This document shows positions 1 to 7,630 of a stretch of 57,005 nt of DNA, piece after piece; the stretch's first letter is position 1, and every line of letters begins with the position of its first letter. Below the pieces are notes generated by a model, which saw only the letters and a list, made by a program, of their open reading frames with translations, was not told where the DNA came from and ran no database searches. This stretch comes from Rhodobiaceae bacterium (GTDB taxonomy: Bacteria; Pseudomonadota; Alphaproteobacteria; Parvibaculales; Parvibaculaceae): the NCBI GenBank assembly GCA_002715765.1, contig PAZY01000034.1:100479-157483 (forward strand). Direction: 5' to 3'. The position numbers and the translations under genes are program-made.

Positions 1-521
1 AGGAATACCAGCGCTGCCATCAGGCAAAACACCGCATGTGCACCAAAGGCCAATTCAAAGCTCGGCAAGGTGTAGATGACAAGAGAACCGACGCTGAATT
101 GTAGGAACAACAAGAGACCGAAGGCCCGATCCGGATTATTCAACCTGGCAAGAACAGAAAGAGCGATGCCGACACACAGGCCGCCCACCATCCCGGCCAG
201 AAAGCGCCAACCGAGCATTCCGCGATAGTCGTCAATATTTACCGTTGCCACGTCAATGATCGCCAGAACGACCAAAGCCGGGAGCAAGACCTGCCGCCAA
301 TCCACCCTGCGTACCAGGAAGACGGCTCCCATCGTACCGGCGATACCACCATAGCCGTTAAGAGCAACGACCCTTCCCGCCTCTGCGTCACTGAAGCCCA
401 GCCCGCCCGCGAGAGCATTCACAACACCCGGCAAAAAGTTAATATAGGACAGCCCCGCCATGGCGATAAAAGCCAGGAAAACATATGCAAGAGAGCTTTC
501 TGCGCCGATTTTTCTCAACAA
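1..521 (-). CDS. MFS transporter, N-terminal part (runs off window)
   Basis: An open minus-strand frame enters from the left edge and encodes hydrophobic helices typical of a major facilitator superfamily permease. The first helix contains AYVFLAFIAMAGLSY and later helices GYGGIAGTMGAVFLVRR and LAGMVGGLCVGIALSVL. The GYGGIAG...RR part matches the MFS loop 2-3 signature region. No ATG is in frame near the beginning. The frame is open to about 618, and I chose tandem TTG codons at 521-516 because the next residues (LRKIGAESSLAYVF) look like a normal cytoplasmic lead into helix 1. It is divergent from the lysR gene at 654 and is its likely target. The substrate cannot be told from sequence. Confidence 0.75.
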   Translation of the reverse strand, partial: MLRKIGAESSLAYVFLAFIAMAGLSYINFLPGVVNALAGGLGFSDAEAGRVVALNGYGGIAGTMGAVFLVRRVDWRQVLLPALVVLAIIDVATVNIDDYRGMLGWRFLAGMVGGLCVGIALSVLARLNNPDRAFGLLLFLQFSVGSLVIYTLPSFELAFGAHAVFCLMAALVF

Positions 522-612
522 AAGAGCTGGATCCGTTGTTCTTCGATCAGTTTCATTTTGTTGACGTGTATTGTAGGGAACAGGAAAGAAAAATAGCCCG
601 GCAACCCAAAGA

Positions 613-633
613 GTCGTGAATACTATTCACGAC
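613..633. promoter_or_regulatory. Perfect 21-bp palindrome, likely LysR-type operator
   Basis: GTCGTGAATA, one central C, then TATTCACGAC form a perfect inverted repeat with 10-bp arms. It lies between the divergent MFS transporter and lysR genes, 20 bp before the lysR start. LysR-type regulators bind interrupted palindromes in such divergent promoters. Assignment to this particular regulator is inference. Confidence 0.7.
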
Positions 634-653
634 ATTTTTGTCATACTCAGCCC

Positions 654-1616
654 ATGGACAAACTGCGGACATTAGAGATTTTTCTGGCGACCTGCGATGG
701 AGGTAGCTTCGTTGCCGCAGCAAGAAGTTGCGGTAGCGATCCGTCCACGGTCAGCAAAGCTGTCAGTCGCCTGGAAGCTGAACTGGGTCTAACGCTCTTT
801 CAGCGTTCAACCCGGCAATTGCGCATCACAACCGCTGGCGAACGGTATGCCCATACGGTGCGCAAAGTGCTTCAAGACATATCTTCGTGTGAGGACGAAC
901 TGAAGCACCTGAACGACTCCCCCAGTGGGGTTTTGCGCATCAGTTCAGCCGTCTGCTACGGGCACCTTTACCTGCGCCCGCTTCTGCACGCATTTATACA
1001 AAAATATCCGGCGATCAGACTGGAACTTGAGATCAACGATTTTCATGTCGACATTATTGAGAACGACATCGATGTCGCCTTGCGCACGGGGTACCTCAAA
1101 GACAGCCGCCTGATAGCCCGACGTCTCAGCCCGATGGATTTTCTTATCTGCGCATCACCGCAGTACTTGGCGGCACACGGTACGCCGCACAGTGCTGAAG
1201 ACTTCCACCAACATAAGTGGATAGGCTTTCGCATAAAGGAGACACAGCTGTTACAGCCTATATTTCTACCCAATCACAGCGGTGAATATGTCTCTTATGA
1301 ACTGGAACGCAGCCATGTAACCGATGACGGCGAGGCCATGGCAGACCTGTGCGCCGATGGACTTGGCTTTGCACAACTCCCCCATTTTCTGGCTAAGAAC
1401 AAACTAGACAATGGCGACCTGGTTTCTCTCTACCCGTACTTCCGCCCCCCTGAACATGATAATGGTGTGTTTGCCATCTATCCCAAGCGCGACTATTTAC
1501 CTCGGAAGGTCAGGGTGTTCATTGATTTCATGACAAGCTCTCTCGCGGCCATGGGCGAAAACCCCAGTCGCACCTGGGCTGAAGATTGGGCGCCGCTCGT
1601 AAACTTCCCCCGCTAA
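654..1616 (+). CDS. LysR-family transcriptional regulator
   Basis: 320 residues, the normal LysR length. The N-terminus is a winged helix-turn-helix (MDKLRTLEIFLATCDGGSF, then FQRSTRQLRITTAGERY at about 49-65), followed by a periplasmic-binding-protein-like effector domain from about residue 90. The ATG at 654 gives a standard LysR N-terminus. It is transcribed away from the MFS transporter gene with a palindromic operator between them, so it probably controls that transporter and itself. It ends 31 bp before the convergent nitroreductase gene. The effector is not recognisable. Confidence 0.93.
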   Translation: MDKLRTLEIFLATCDGGSFVAAARSCGSDPSTVSKAVSRLEAELGLTLFQRSTRQLRITTAGERYAHTVRKVLQDISSCEDELKHLNDSPSGVLRISSAVCYGHLYLRPLLHAFIQKYPAIRLELEINDFHVDIIENDIDVALRTGYLKDSRLIARRLSPMDFLICASPQYLAAHGTPHSAEDFHQHKWIGFRIKETQLLQPIFLPNHSGEYVSYELERSHVTDDGEAMADLCADGLGFAQLPHFLAKNKLDNGDLVSLYPYFRPPEHDNGVFAIYPKRDYLPRKVRVFIDFMTSSLAAMGENPSRTWAEDWAPLVNFPR

Positions 1617-1647
1617 GAATGGCGGCGAGGACGGTGCCACGAACCAT

Positions 1648-2325
1648 CTATTCGTCAAAGCCAACGAATACAGTCGCTTCCTCAACGGTCTTGCGTTCTG
1701 AAACAACTTCATTTGCCGGAAACGTTTCGTCTGGCCAGCCGAGCGCAATGGCTTTCATAATCACCTGGTCTTCGGCGATACCCGCATGCTCCCTTACAAC
1801 AGGCGATTGCATGATCCCTTGACTGTTTATGACGGCACCAAGCCCGCGTGACCAGGCCGCATTGACCAGAGCTGTTGTCACCGCCCCGCAGTCAAACGAA
1901 GTGTCGTCGCTATCTGCCAAAGCCCGGTCATAGGTGACGATGACACACACAGGGGCATCAAACTGGCGGAAGCCGCGCAACACCCAATCCTGACGGGCGT
2001 CCTTATCTTCGCGCGCAATGCCCATCGCCGAGAATAATTGCTTGGCAACGCCGATCTGTCTTTCGCGGTGCTTACCATCAAAAGGCTGCCCCACGCGAAA
2101 TTCACGCGAGTGCGGAATGCCCGCCAGGTTACGCTCTGTGTTGCCAGCGCGAATCCGATCCAGCGGTTCACCAGAGATGATGTAGAAATTCCACGGTTGT
2201 GTGTTCATCGACGAGGGCGCACGCATCGCCAGCGCGAGAATTTCTTCAATCAATGCCTTCGGCACGGGATCGGATTTGTAGCCCCGGATGCTCCGGCGGC
2301 CCAGAATTACGTCATCAAACTGCAT
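1648..2325 (-). CDS. Nitroreductase family protein
   Basis: 225 residues with a nitroreductase (FMN-dependent NAD(P)H oxidoreductase) fold. The N-terminus has the family motif RRSIRGYKSDPVPK, then the FMN/dimer segment APSSMNTQPWNFYII near 36-50, and a C-terminal region around ALGWPDE followed by ANEVVSERKTVEEATVFVGF. Such flavoproteins reduce nitro groups, quinones or flavins in the cytoplasm. The gene follows the rrf2/nsrR gene on the same strand after about 100 bp, so it could belong to a nitrosative-stress response, but no operator was found directly before it. The physiological substrate is unknown. Confidence 0.9.
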   Translation of the reverse strand: MQFDDVILGRRSIRGYKSDPVPKALIEEILALAMRAPSSMNTQPWNFYIISGEPLDRIRAGNTERNLAGIPHSREFRVGQPFDGKHRERQIGVAKQLFSAMGIAREDKDARQDWVLRGFRQFDAPVCVIVTYDRALADSDDTSFDCGAVTTALVNAAWSRGLGAVINSQGIMQSPVVREHAGIAEDQVIMKAIALGWPDETFPANEVVSERKTVEEATVFVGFDE

Positions 2326-2425
2326 GGGTGGCCCCTTGGATTGTCAATTCCGAAGAGATAGCTGCTATTGCAGAACAGAACAAGCCGTCGAGCCCATCCA
2401 GCTGCGACCTATACCGCGCGCAGCG

Positions 2426-2872
2426 TTACTTGTGTGCAGCCAGTACTCTTCTGATTTTCCGATATGCGCCAGGTTGCATCACCAGATCGTGTAAGGTGTA
2501 GCCATCCAGCACCTTCAGGAAAGCTGCCATTGCCTCCTCCAAGGGCCCCTTCAGCCCACATACAGGTGCGAGAATACATGTGTTCGTTTTCTTATCGAAA
2601 CACTCGACAAGATTGAAATTGTCTTCGCTTGCCCGGATGACGGCACCCAGATTGATTTCCTCCGGTGGGCGGGCGAGCGATACCCCCCCTCCCCTGCCAC
2701 GCACACTTCGAATAAAATTCGCCTGAACCAGGGTCTGGACGACTTTATTCAAATGATTGCGGGAAATATCATAGCGCGACGCCACTTCCTCCACGGTATG
2801 TTTTCGGTCTGCCTCCACTGCCAGAAGCATGAGAAGCCGGAGAGAAAAATCACTATGAAGTGTCAGATGCAT
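2426..2872 (-). CDS. nsrR: Rrf2-family NO-sensing repressor, NsrR-like
   Basis: 148 residues. It carries an Rrf2 winged HTH (MHLTLHSDFSLRLLMLLAV at the start, SRNHLNKVVQTLV recognition region, RGRGGGVSLARP wing) and three cysteines at 91, 99 and 105 in the context NLVECFDKKTNTC...VC. This cysteine arrangement is that of NsrR, whose [Fe-S] cluster is destroyed by nitric oxide. In Nitrosomonas NsrR represses the ncgABC-nirK operon, and here the gene stands beside the same operon type with NsrR-like palindromes at 7204-7275. Its own upstream region has an imperfect inverted repeat at 2884-2913. IscR is less likely because of the neighbours and cysteine context. Confidence 0.87.
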   Translation of the reverse strand: MHLTLHSDFSLRLLMLLAVEADRKHTVEEVASRYDISRNHLNKVVQTLVQANFIRSVRGRGGGVSLARPPEEINLGAVIRASEDNFNLVECFDKKTNTCILAPVCGLKGPLEEAMAAFLKVLDGYTLHDLVMQPGAYRKIRRVLAAHK

Positions 2873-2883
2873 GTGCCGCAGAC

Positions 2884-2913
2884 GATAAAATATGAACTGA
2901 TTTATATTTCATC
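2884..2913. promoter_or_regulatory. Imperfect 30-bp inverted repeat upstream of nsrR
   Basis: The arms GATAAAATATGAACT and GATTTATATTTCATC agree at 11 of 15 positions when folded. The site is 12 bp before the nsrR start codon, where an autoregulatory operator is expected. It differs in sequence from the better palindromes before ncgA, so the link to NsrR is weak. Confidence 0.35.
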
Positions 2914-2960
2914 ATCTGACGAGCCTTAGGGCAAACTTAAAAGAGAGGTCCTCCTTTCAG

Positions 2961-4028
2961 TCAGAAACTGTATTGGTAGCCGATTGTGACCGACCAATCC
3001 CGTTCAAGCTGAAGGCCGTTCAGATTACGATACACCGGCAGCCCCACTTCGACACCCAGGCGATGGTTTCGCAGAAGGCCACTTTGCCCGGCAATGTTCG
3101 CGCCCAGAAACACATCCGCCTGCTCTCCCCCATAATTCCTGGGATCTGCTGTGGGGACAGGCCCGGCGATCTGCCGGTCAGCACCGGATATCTGTTGTTG
3201 GGTGTGCGCCGCCAACCGTGCCGAAAGGCTCAACCCCGGCTCGAAGCTATAGGCGGACCATGCAGTCACAGCGTGCCTGTTGCCCAGATTGTACCCTTCA
3301 TCATTCCGGCCTGGTCGCAGCGTCGCAAGATATTGAGCACCCCAGCTCCAGGCGTCTGATCGACCGTTATAAGTCGCGCCGATCGTCGGGTCCCAGGTTC
3401 CAGAGCCCAATTGCATGCCATAGGGCATCCGCCGCGATGCCTGTTGACCGTTGGGCATCAGGACTGTGTCTTGTTCTGTGATCGACCCGGTTGGAATACT
3501 CAGTGTCATATTAGCGTGCAAGGCATGCTCGCCCTCTTTCCATAGATGGGTCAAAGCACCAACTTTCAAATCTCCCCATCCACGGGAGTGCGTCGTGAAC
3601 TCTCCCCCGATGGCGCTTCCCGCCATCCCGGCATAGGTTGTGTGGCTCATCTCCTTATCAAGGTACGCTCCCATAAGGGTGAGTGTCACAGTATCGGTTG
3701 GCGCGTACATTGCGCCCCACATATGCATCTTCATTGTCATAGAGGTCGGCAGTATCTGGTAATTGTTCCCGCCGGTCTGCAATGCCTGCACTGGGTCACG
3801 CCCGTCATTTCCCTCACGCAAGCCTTCCATTCCGCCTTGCATGTATCGATATGAGACCATCCATTCGCCCGTCTTGTGCATGTGATCACCCATTACGCCG
3901 ATAGGCGCGTGCGATGCCGCACGCACCGGTGGTGCGACGGTATCGGGGTGAGACCCGTCATGCGCCATTGCCTCGGATGTGATTGAAATGGCAAAAACCG
4001 CGTAAAGGAAGGGAGTTATCTGTTTCAT
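2961..4028 (-). CDS. Putative outer-membrane beta-barrel protein, last gene of nirK cluster
   Basis: 355 residues beginning with a signal peptide (FLYAVFAISITSEAMA, cleavage near 22), followed by a His/Met-containing stretch with GDHMHKTGEWMVSYRYMQGG. The rest alternates in the manner of a beta-barrel and ends in a C-terminal aromatic residue (TIGYQYSF), the usual Omp85-recognised ending. I recall similar transporter-annotated proteins in copper clusters, but cannot name the family safely. It follows nirK after 113 bp containing a weak hairpin, and is probably the distal gene of the operon. A role in copper or nitrite passage is only suggested by position. Confidence 0.75.
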   Translation of the reverse strand: MKQITPFLYAVFAISITSEAMAHDGSHPDTVAPPVRAASHAPIGVMGDHMHKTGEWMVSYRYMQGGMEGLREGNDGRDPVQALQTGGNNYQILPTSMTMKMHMWGAMYAPTDTVTLTLMGAYLDKEMSHTTYAGMAGSAIGGEFTTHSRGWGDLKVGALTHLWKEGEHALHANMTLSIPTGSITEQDTVLMPNGQQASRRMPYGMQLGSGTWDPTIGATYNGRSDAWSWGAQYLATLRPGRNDEGYNLGNRHAVTAWSAYSFEPGLSLSARLAAHTQQQISGADRQIAGPVPTADPRNYGGEQADVFLGANIAGQSGLLRNHRLGVEVGLPVYRNLNGLQLERDWSVTIGYQYSF

Positions 4029-4079
4029 CGATTTTACTTCTCACCAGACTTCGTCATCAGGACGGTTGCAAGGTAGGCG

Positions 4080-4109
4080 AGGAAACCACTCTGCAAATGG
4101 TGATTTCCT
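4080..4109 (-). terminator. Weak hairpin between nirK and the outer-membrane protein gene
   Basis: AGGAAA and TTTCCT pair, extended by CAC/GTG after a mismatch, around a loop of about 12 nt. No U-run follows on the minus strand. It may act as an RNA processing or attenuation point inside the operon rather than as a terminator. Confidence 0.3.
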
Positions 4110-4141
4110 CTCTTTTTCTCTATTCCACTTTCATGCGGGTT

Positions 4142-5080
4142 TTACCGAACGACGATATTGTCGCCCTTGCCGGCATCGTCAGCGACGTCGTTGGAAAACA
4201 TCATGACGGCGATGGCGCCAGACAGCGCACTGCGCATGGAGTGCGTTACCAGAGCATTGGCCCCTTCCACGGGTGAGATGAGGTCAAATGTTGCCGCATC
4301 TCCCGGGCCAACCGTAAAGCTTTGCAACCCTGTCATTTCGTTCTCCGGGTTGCCGGACAGATAGACCTTGTCCCATATGCCCGCGATCGGATGGAAGGAT
4401 GCAAACTCATTCGGCCCCGCATTTACGAAATAGACGCGTACTCGCTCGCCAGGTGCGGCTTCCAGATATCGGGAGGCATTTGGATCGTGGACAGGATCAT
4501 ACTTGAACGCCTGCCCATTAAAGACGACATGCTTCCACTCATTGGCCATCATCGCACCCAGATCTTCCGGGTTCTCATATATCTCGGACTGAACGAGCAG
4601 GTACTCGCGATCTGCCGGCGGTAACGCATCTTCGTCAGCCGGATCAACGATTATCGCGCCAAACATGCCACGCGCGATATGCTGGATCATAGGGTCACTG
4701 CCACAATGATAGAAGAAGACACCCGGATAATCCGCGGTAAAGGTGAAGGTTTTGGTTTCACCAGGTTTGATCGAACCAAACTCGTTCAACACATCCACGC
4801 GCGCTGCGTGAAAGTCCATTGAGTGCGAATTCTTGTTGTCATCGGGATTCGACAAGGTGAATTCTATCGTATCCCCCTGACGCACGCGAACGAGCGGTCC
4901 AGGCACCTGGCCATCAAATGTCCACATGCGGGCCATCGTTCCCTTATTGTCGATTGGCAAATCCACTTCCTTAGCGACAAGCTTTACTTCCACCGTTTCC
5001 GCCCACGCTGCGGGGCTGGAAAATGTTACGGCTGCAAGACATGCCGCGGCGAACGTGAAAGAGAGTTTTCGTCCTAACAT
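4142..5080 (-). CDS. nirK: Copper-containing nitrite reductase NirK
   Basis: 312 residues with a signal peptide (residues 1-27, cut after AWA) and two cupredoxin domains. Type 1 copper ligands are visible as His86, Cys126, His134 and Met139 (FFYHCGSDPMIQHIARGMF). Type 2 ligands are His91, His125 and His280, with catalytic Asp89 in MDFH and His230 in ASFHPIAG. It reduces nitrite to nitric oxide in the periplasm. At 312 residues it is shorter than classical Alcaligenes-type enzymes. It is the fourth gene of the operon, 15 bp after the monohaem cytochrome gene. The complete set of copper ligands argues that it is active. Confidence 0.93.
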   Translation of the reverse strand: MLGRKLSFTFAAACLAAVTFSSPAAWAETVEVKLVAKEVDLPIDNKGTMARMWTFDGQVPGPLVRVRQGDTIEFTLSNPDDNKNSHSMDFHAARVDVLNEFGSIKPGETKTFTFTADYPGVFFYHCGSDPMIQHIARGMFGAIIVDPADEDALPPADREYLLVQSEIYENPEDLGAMMANEWKHVVFNGQAFKYDPVHDPNASRYLEAAPGERVRVYFVNAGPNEFASFHPIAGIWDKVYLSGNPENEMTGLQSFTVGPGDAATFDLISPVEGANALVTHSMRSALSGAIAVMMFSNDVADDAGKGDNIVVR

Positions 5081-5095
5081 CGTTTTTCCTTTGGT

Positions 5096-5461
5096 TCAGT
5101 TTCCACATTTGCAGACCTGGCGCAGGTAACGCACCATCGCCGCAATCTCGTCCGGGTTCATCGCCTCACCCCATGCAGGCATGAGGATTGACTTGTTCAC
5201 GGCGAGGCCGCCCTCTTCAATCACAAGACGGATCTGATCGTCTGGCAGGTCGGCCATGGCCTTGGTATCGGTATGATCTCTGGGCTGTACGGAAAGTCCT
5301 GTCGTGTTGACGCCTTTTCCGTTTCGGCTCATGCCATGACACTGGGCGCAGTAGGTGTCATAAAGCTCCGCTGCCCGCTCCATTGGCACGGGCTCAGCCA
5401 CAGCCGCACAGGGGATAAACAGAACCGCCAGGGTTAGTGCCGTCAAAACGGGTCGCATCAT
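5096..5461 (-). CDS. ncgC: Monohaem c-type cytochrome (NcgC-like)
   Basis: 121 residues. A signal peptide covers residues 1-22. One haem site CAQCH is at 38-42 and a probable axial methionine at 94 (ILMPAWGEAM), as in class I cytochromes c. The start overlaps the end of the dihaem cytochrome gene by 4 bp, indicating translational coupling. Its position between a dihaem cytochrome and nirK equals that of ncgC in Nitrosomonas. It is probably a periplasmic electron carrier to NirK or from the multicopper oxidase. The C-terminal CKC (residues 117-119) is unusual and may bind metal or form a disulfide. Confidence 0.9.
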   Translation of the reverse strand: MMRPVLTALTLAVLFIPCAAVAEPVPMERAAELYDTYCAQCHGMSRNGKGVNTTGLSVQPRDHTDTKAMADLPDDQIRLVIEEGGLAVNKSILMPAWGEAMNPDEIAAMVRYLRQVCKCGN

Positions 5462-6150
5462 TGTTCTTCTCCCACATCTAGGGACATCAAGTAGGCCGTG
5501 AGATTTTGGACATCGCGATCCGACATCTGGAGATGAGGCATCCAGCTTCTGGGCTCAATTTCCTGTGGCTTGGCGATCATGGTCGCGATGAAGTCCGGCT
5601 GCAGACGGATGGATGCTGAATGGAGTTCCGGGCCTGACACACCGCCTTCGCCAGGGGCATTCTCGTGACAGGCAACACATCCGCGCAGTTTGTTGAATGC
5701 CATTTTCCCGAACCGCACATTTCCCTTGCCCGAATAGGCCCCTTCCGGGATCAGCGATGCGACCCCTTCGCGCTTCTGCATCAGGGCGGCAGCAATTGCC
5801 CGCGCGTCCTCCTCACCGAAAGCTGGATGTTCTGGAAGCCCTTCTGTCGCGACAACATCCTGACCATTTTCCGATGCTTCAACATGCCGGCCGAAGAACA
5901 CGCCTGCGGGGCGAATGCGCGTTGGCTTCTGCAACCAATGAACCAGCCATTCTTCATTGAACTTCGCGCCCGCATAGTGAAGGTCCGGTGCTTCTCTGGT
6001 CAGTCTATGGCTGATCAGATCGTCGGGCACATCGCTTTCTGACAGTGTGTGACACTGCGCACAGACTGCCAGAGGTTCGGATCTGGCCTGTGTTGGCAGG
6101 GCCAGAACAACCGCGAGTATCGCCATTAGAGACAGGTGCATTCTGATCAT
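5458..6150 (-). CDS. ncgB: Dihaem c-type cytochrome (NcgB-like)
   Basis: 230 residues with a signal peptide and two haem-binding motifs, CAQCH at 30-34 and CVACH at 158-162. Probable methionine ligands lie in the C-terminal half (SWMPHLQMSD). It is separated by only 3 bp from the multicopper oxidase gene and overlaps the following cytochrome gene by 4 bp. Two-haem periplasmic cytochromes in this position are called NcgB in Nitrosomonas and are thought to pass electrons among the periplasmic copper enzymes. The first haem lies immediately after the signal peptide, so the N-terminal domain must be small or irregular. Confidence 0.88.
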   Translation of the reverse strand: MIRMHLSLMAILAVVLALPTQARSEPLAVCAQCHTLSESDVPDDLISHRLTREAPDLHYAGAKFNEEWLVHWLQKPTRIRPAGVFFGRHVEASENGQDVVATEGLPEHPAFGEEDARAIAAALMQKREGVASLIPEGAYSGKGNVRFGKMAFNKLRGCVACHENAPGEGGVSGPELHSASIRLQPDFIATMIAKPQEIEPRSWMPHLQMSDRDVQNLTAYLMSLDVGEEQ

Positions 6151-6153
6151 GTT

Positions 6154-7188
6154 TTACTCCACCGGTTCGCCGCGAAAGGTTTCGGCATGATGAAGGCCAT
6201 GGGGTTTGGTCAACGCGTTTTCATAATAGAAGTCCTCCTGGAACTCCTTGTCCTTCCAGACATAGAAATCATCGTCGATGCCCACTTCCTCATATTCGAC
6301 AACGGACATGATGCCGCCATGAGGCTTGTTGCCATTCACCGTATGCATATCGATGTGGTCATGAACCATCCGGCGACCGGGGTTGTTCGCTTCAAAGATG
6401 ATGTCGTAGCGTTCTCCCGGCCCAAGCAGGAGCGTGTCTGCTTTGTAAGGTTGAGGAAGCAGATGACCATCTTTGCGCACCACATCAAACGTGTGCCCAT
6501 GCAGATGGATTGAATGCAGACTATCACCCACACCCAGGAGCCGCATTCGCACCACATCTCCCTCCCGCACGCGCATGGGCTGCGTTTCAGGGAATGACTT
6601 TCCGTTGATCGTAAAATAGTCAAACGTATCGCCCGGCACACCGCCTTCCCCAGGCTTGTGCGCCCAAGCACTCGCCCAGCTTGAGAACATCAAAATGAAA
6701 TCTTTTGTGACTGACTTCTCAAGGTCCGATTCAACTTCCGGATCGACGACAAACGGTCCCCACATCCCTCGCATGGAAACATGCTCGTTCACGTTGACGT
6801 GGCAGTGGTACCACATTGTCCCTGCAGGAGAGGCCTTGAACCGGTATGTGTATGTTTCACCGGGCGCGATCGCTTTTTGGGTTGTGTCGTTTTGGTACTG
6901 ATTAAGCCATGTGTCTTTCTGAAACATGCCGTGCCAGTGCACCGTGTGAGGCAATGTGGTGAAGTTCGTCACATGTACTTCAAGGTCATCCCCTTCTTTC
7001 ACATGAAGGAGAGGGCCGGGAACCTGTCCGTCGAAAGCAAACGTATGAAAGGTCTGCGAGCCGACCAATGTAATTTCGGCATCCTCAATCGTCATTTCAA
7101 ACGAGTGGGTTTCCGCAAGCGCAGCCACACCCCAAACCGCAAATACGCAGCCAGCGACCAACCCACGAAACAGAGACATCCTTGCCAT
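6154..7188 (-). CDS. ncgA: Two-domain multicopper oxidase (NcgA-like, type C)
   Basis: 344 residues with a signal peptide of about 25. Domain 1 carries HTVHWHG at 81-87 and a full type 1 copper motif, with His128-Cys129-His130, His136 and a Met at 139 or 142. Domain 2 has HSIHLHGH at 225-232 and MVHDHIDMH near 275-282, which supply trinuclear-cluster histidines but no type 1 cysteine. A type 1 site only in domain 1 defines type C two-domain oxidases, the class of the Nitrosomonas blue copper oxidase. It is the first gene of the operon, with two NsrR-type palindromes 16-87 bp upstream. Substrate unknown; periplasmic copper or NO-related oxidation is possible. Confidence 0.9.
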   Translation of the reverse strand: MARMSLFRGLVAGCVFAVWGVAALAETHSFEMTIEDAEITLVGSQTFHTFAFDGQVPGPLLHVKEGDDLEVHVTNFTTLPHTVHWHGMFQKDTWLNQYQNDTTQKAIAPGETYTYRFKASPAGTMWYHCHVNVNEHVSMRGMWGPFVVDPEVESDLEKSVTKDFILMFSSWASAWAHKPGEGGVPGDTFDYFTINGKSFPETQPMRVREGDVVRMRLLGVGDSLHSIHLHGHTFDVVRKDGHLLPQPYKADTLLLGPGERYDIIFEANNPGRRMVHDHIDMHTVNGNKPHGGIMSVVEYEEVGIDDDFYVWKDKEFQEDFYYENALTKPHGLHHAETFRGEPVE

Positions 7189-7203
7189 ATCACAATCCCT
7201 TAT

Positions 7204-7226
7204 AAATGGTATTTAAAATACCTTTT
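7204..7226. promoter_or_regulatory. NsrR-type operator, proximal site
   Basis: AAATGGTATTT, central A, AAATACCTTTT: the inner 15 bp (GGTATTT-A-AAATACC) are a perfect palindrome and the outer bases are nearly so. The 11-1-11 layout with ATTT-N-AAAT at the centre is that of known NsrR sites. It begins 16 bp before the ncgA start codon. Confidence 0.75.
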
Positions 7227-7252
7227 ATTGGGCCGCGTTATATGAGTCAACA

Positions 7253-7275
7253 AAAAAGTATATTGGATACCTTTT
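7253..7275. promoter_or_regulatory. NsrR-type operator, distal site
   Basis: AAAAAGTATAT, T, GGATACCTTTT has GTAT and ATAC at exactly the same spacing as the proximal site, with poly-A/T flanks that pair. The centres are 49 bp apart. Two phased sites suggest cooperative repression of the ncgA promoter. It is less symmetric than the proximal site. Confidence 0.6.
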
Positions 7276-7630
7276 ATGATTATTCCCGCTCACCAAAGAA
7301 GCCGACAAAACAGGTTTCATAGTCCGCCGGCAGCGGATGCCGGGATCCGGGATCCGGGATAATAGCTTTCAACACACTACCGAAACCTGAGAGATCAGTG
7401 CTCCGCGATATGTTTCTCCCGTCACCTAGGTCTGTCTGAAACTCGGGCGGATTGTTGCGGTTGACCCCCGATTTCTAAGCTGCTGTGCGCGCGAGGGCAG
7501 CTTCTGAAAAAAGCCGCATGACGCATCAGAACGTGCTCGTTTTCGTGAAAGGTGATCCGCGTGAAGCGAGAAAGGTATTGGGAAATGTTGAGCCGTTTGA
7601 AGTGCCCGGAGGTGGATGTTGTTGATGAGG
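7276..7630. other. Gene-free stretch with a tandem heptamer
   Basis: No convincing coding region. It contains three tandem copies of CGGGATC (the last incomplete) at 7341-7360. The rest (about 7430-7625) looks like decayed sequence: short frames in several phases, none with family resemblance. Confidence 0.5.
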
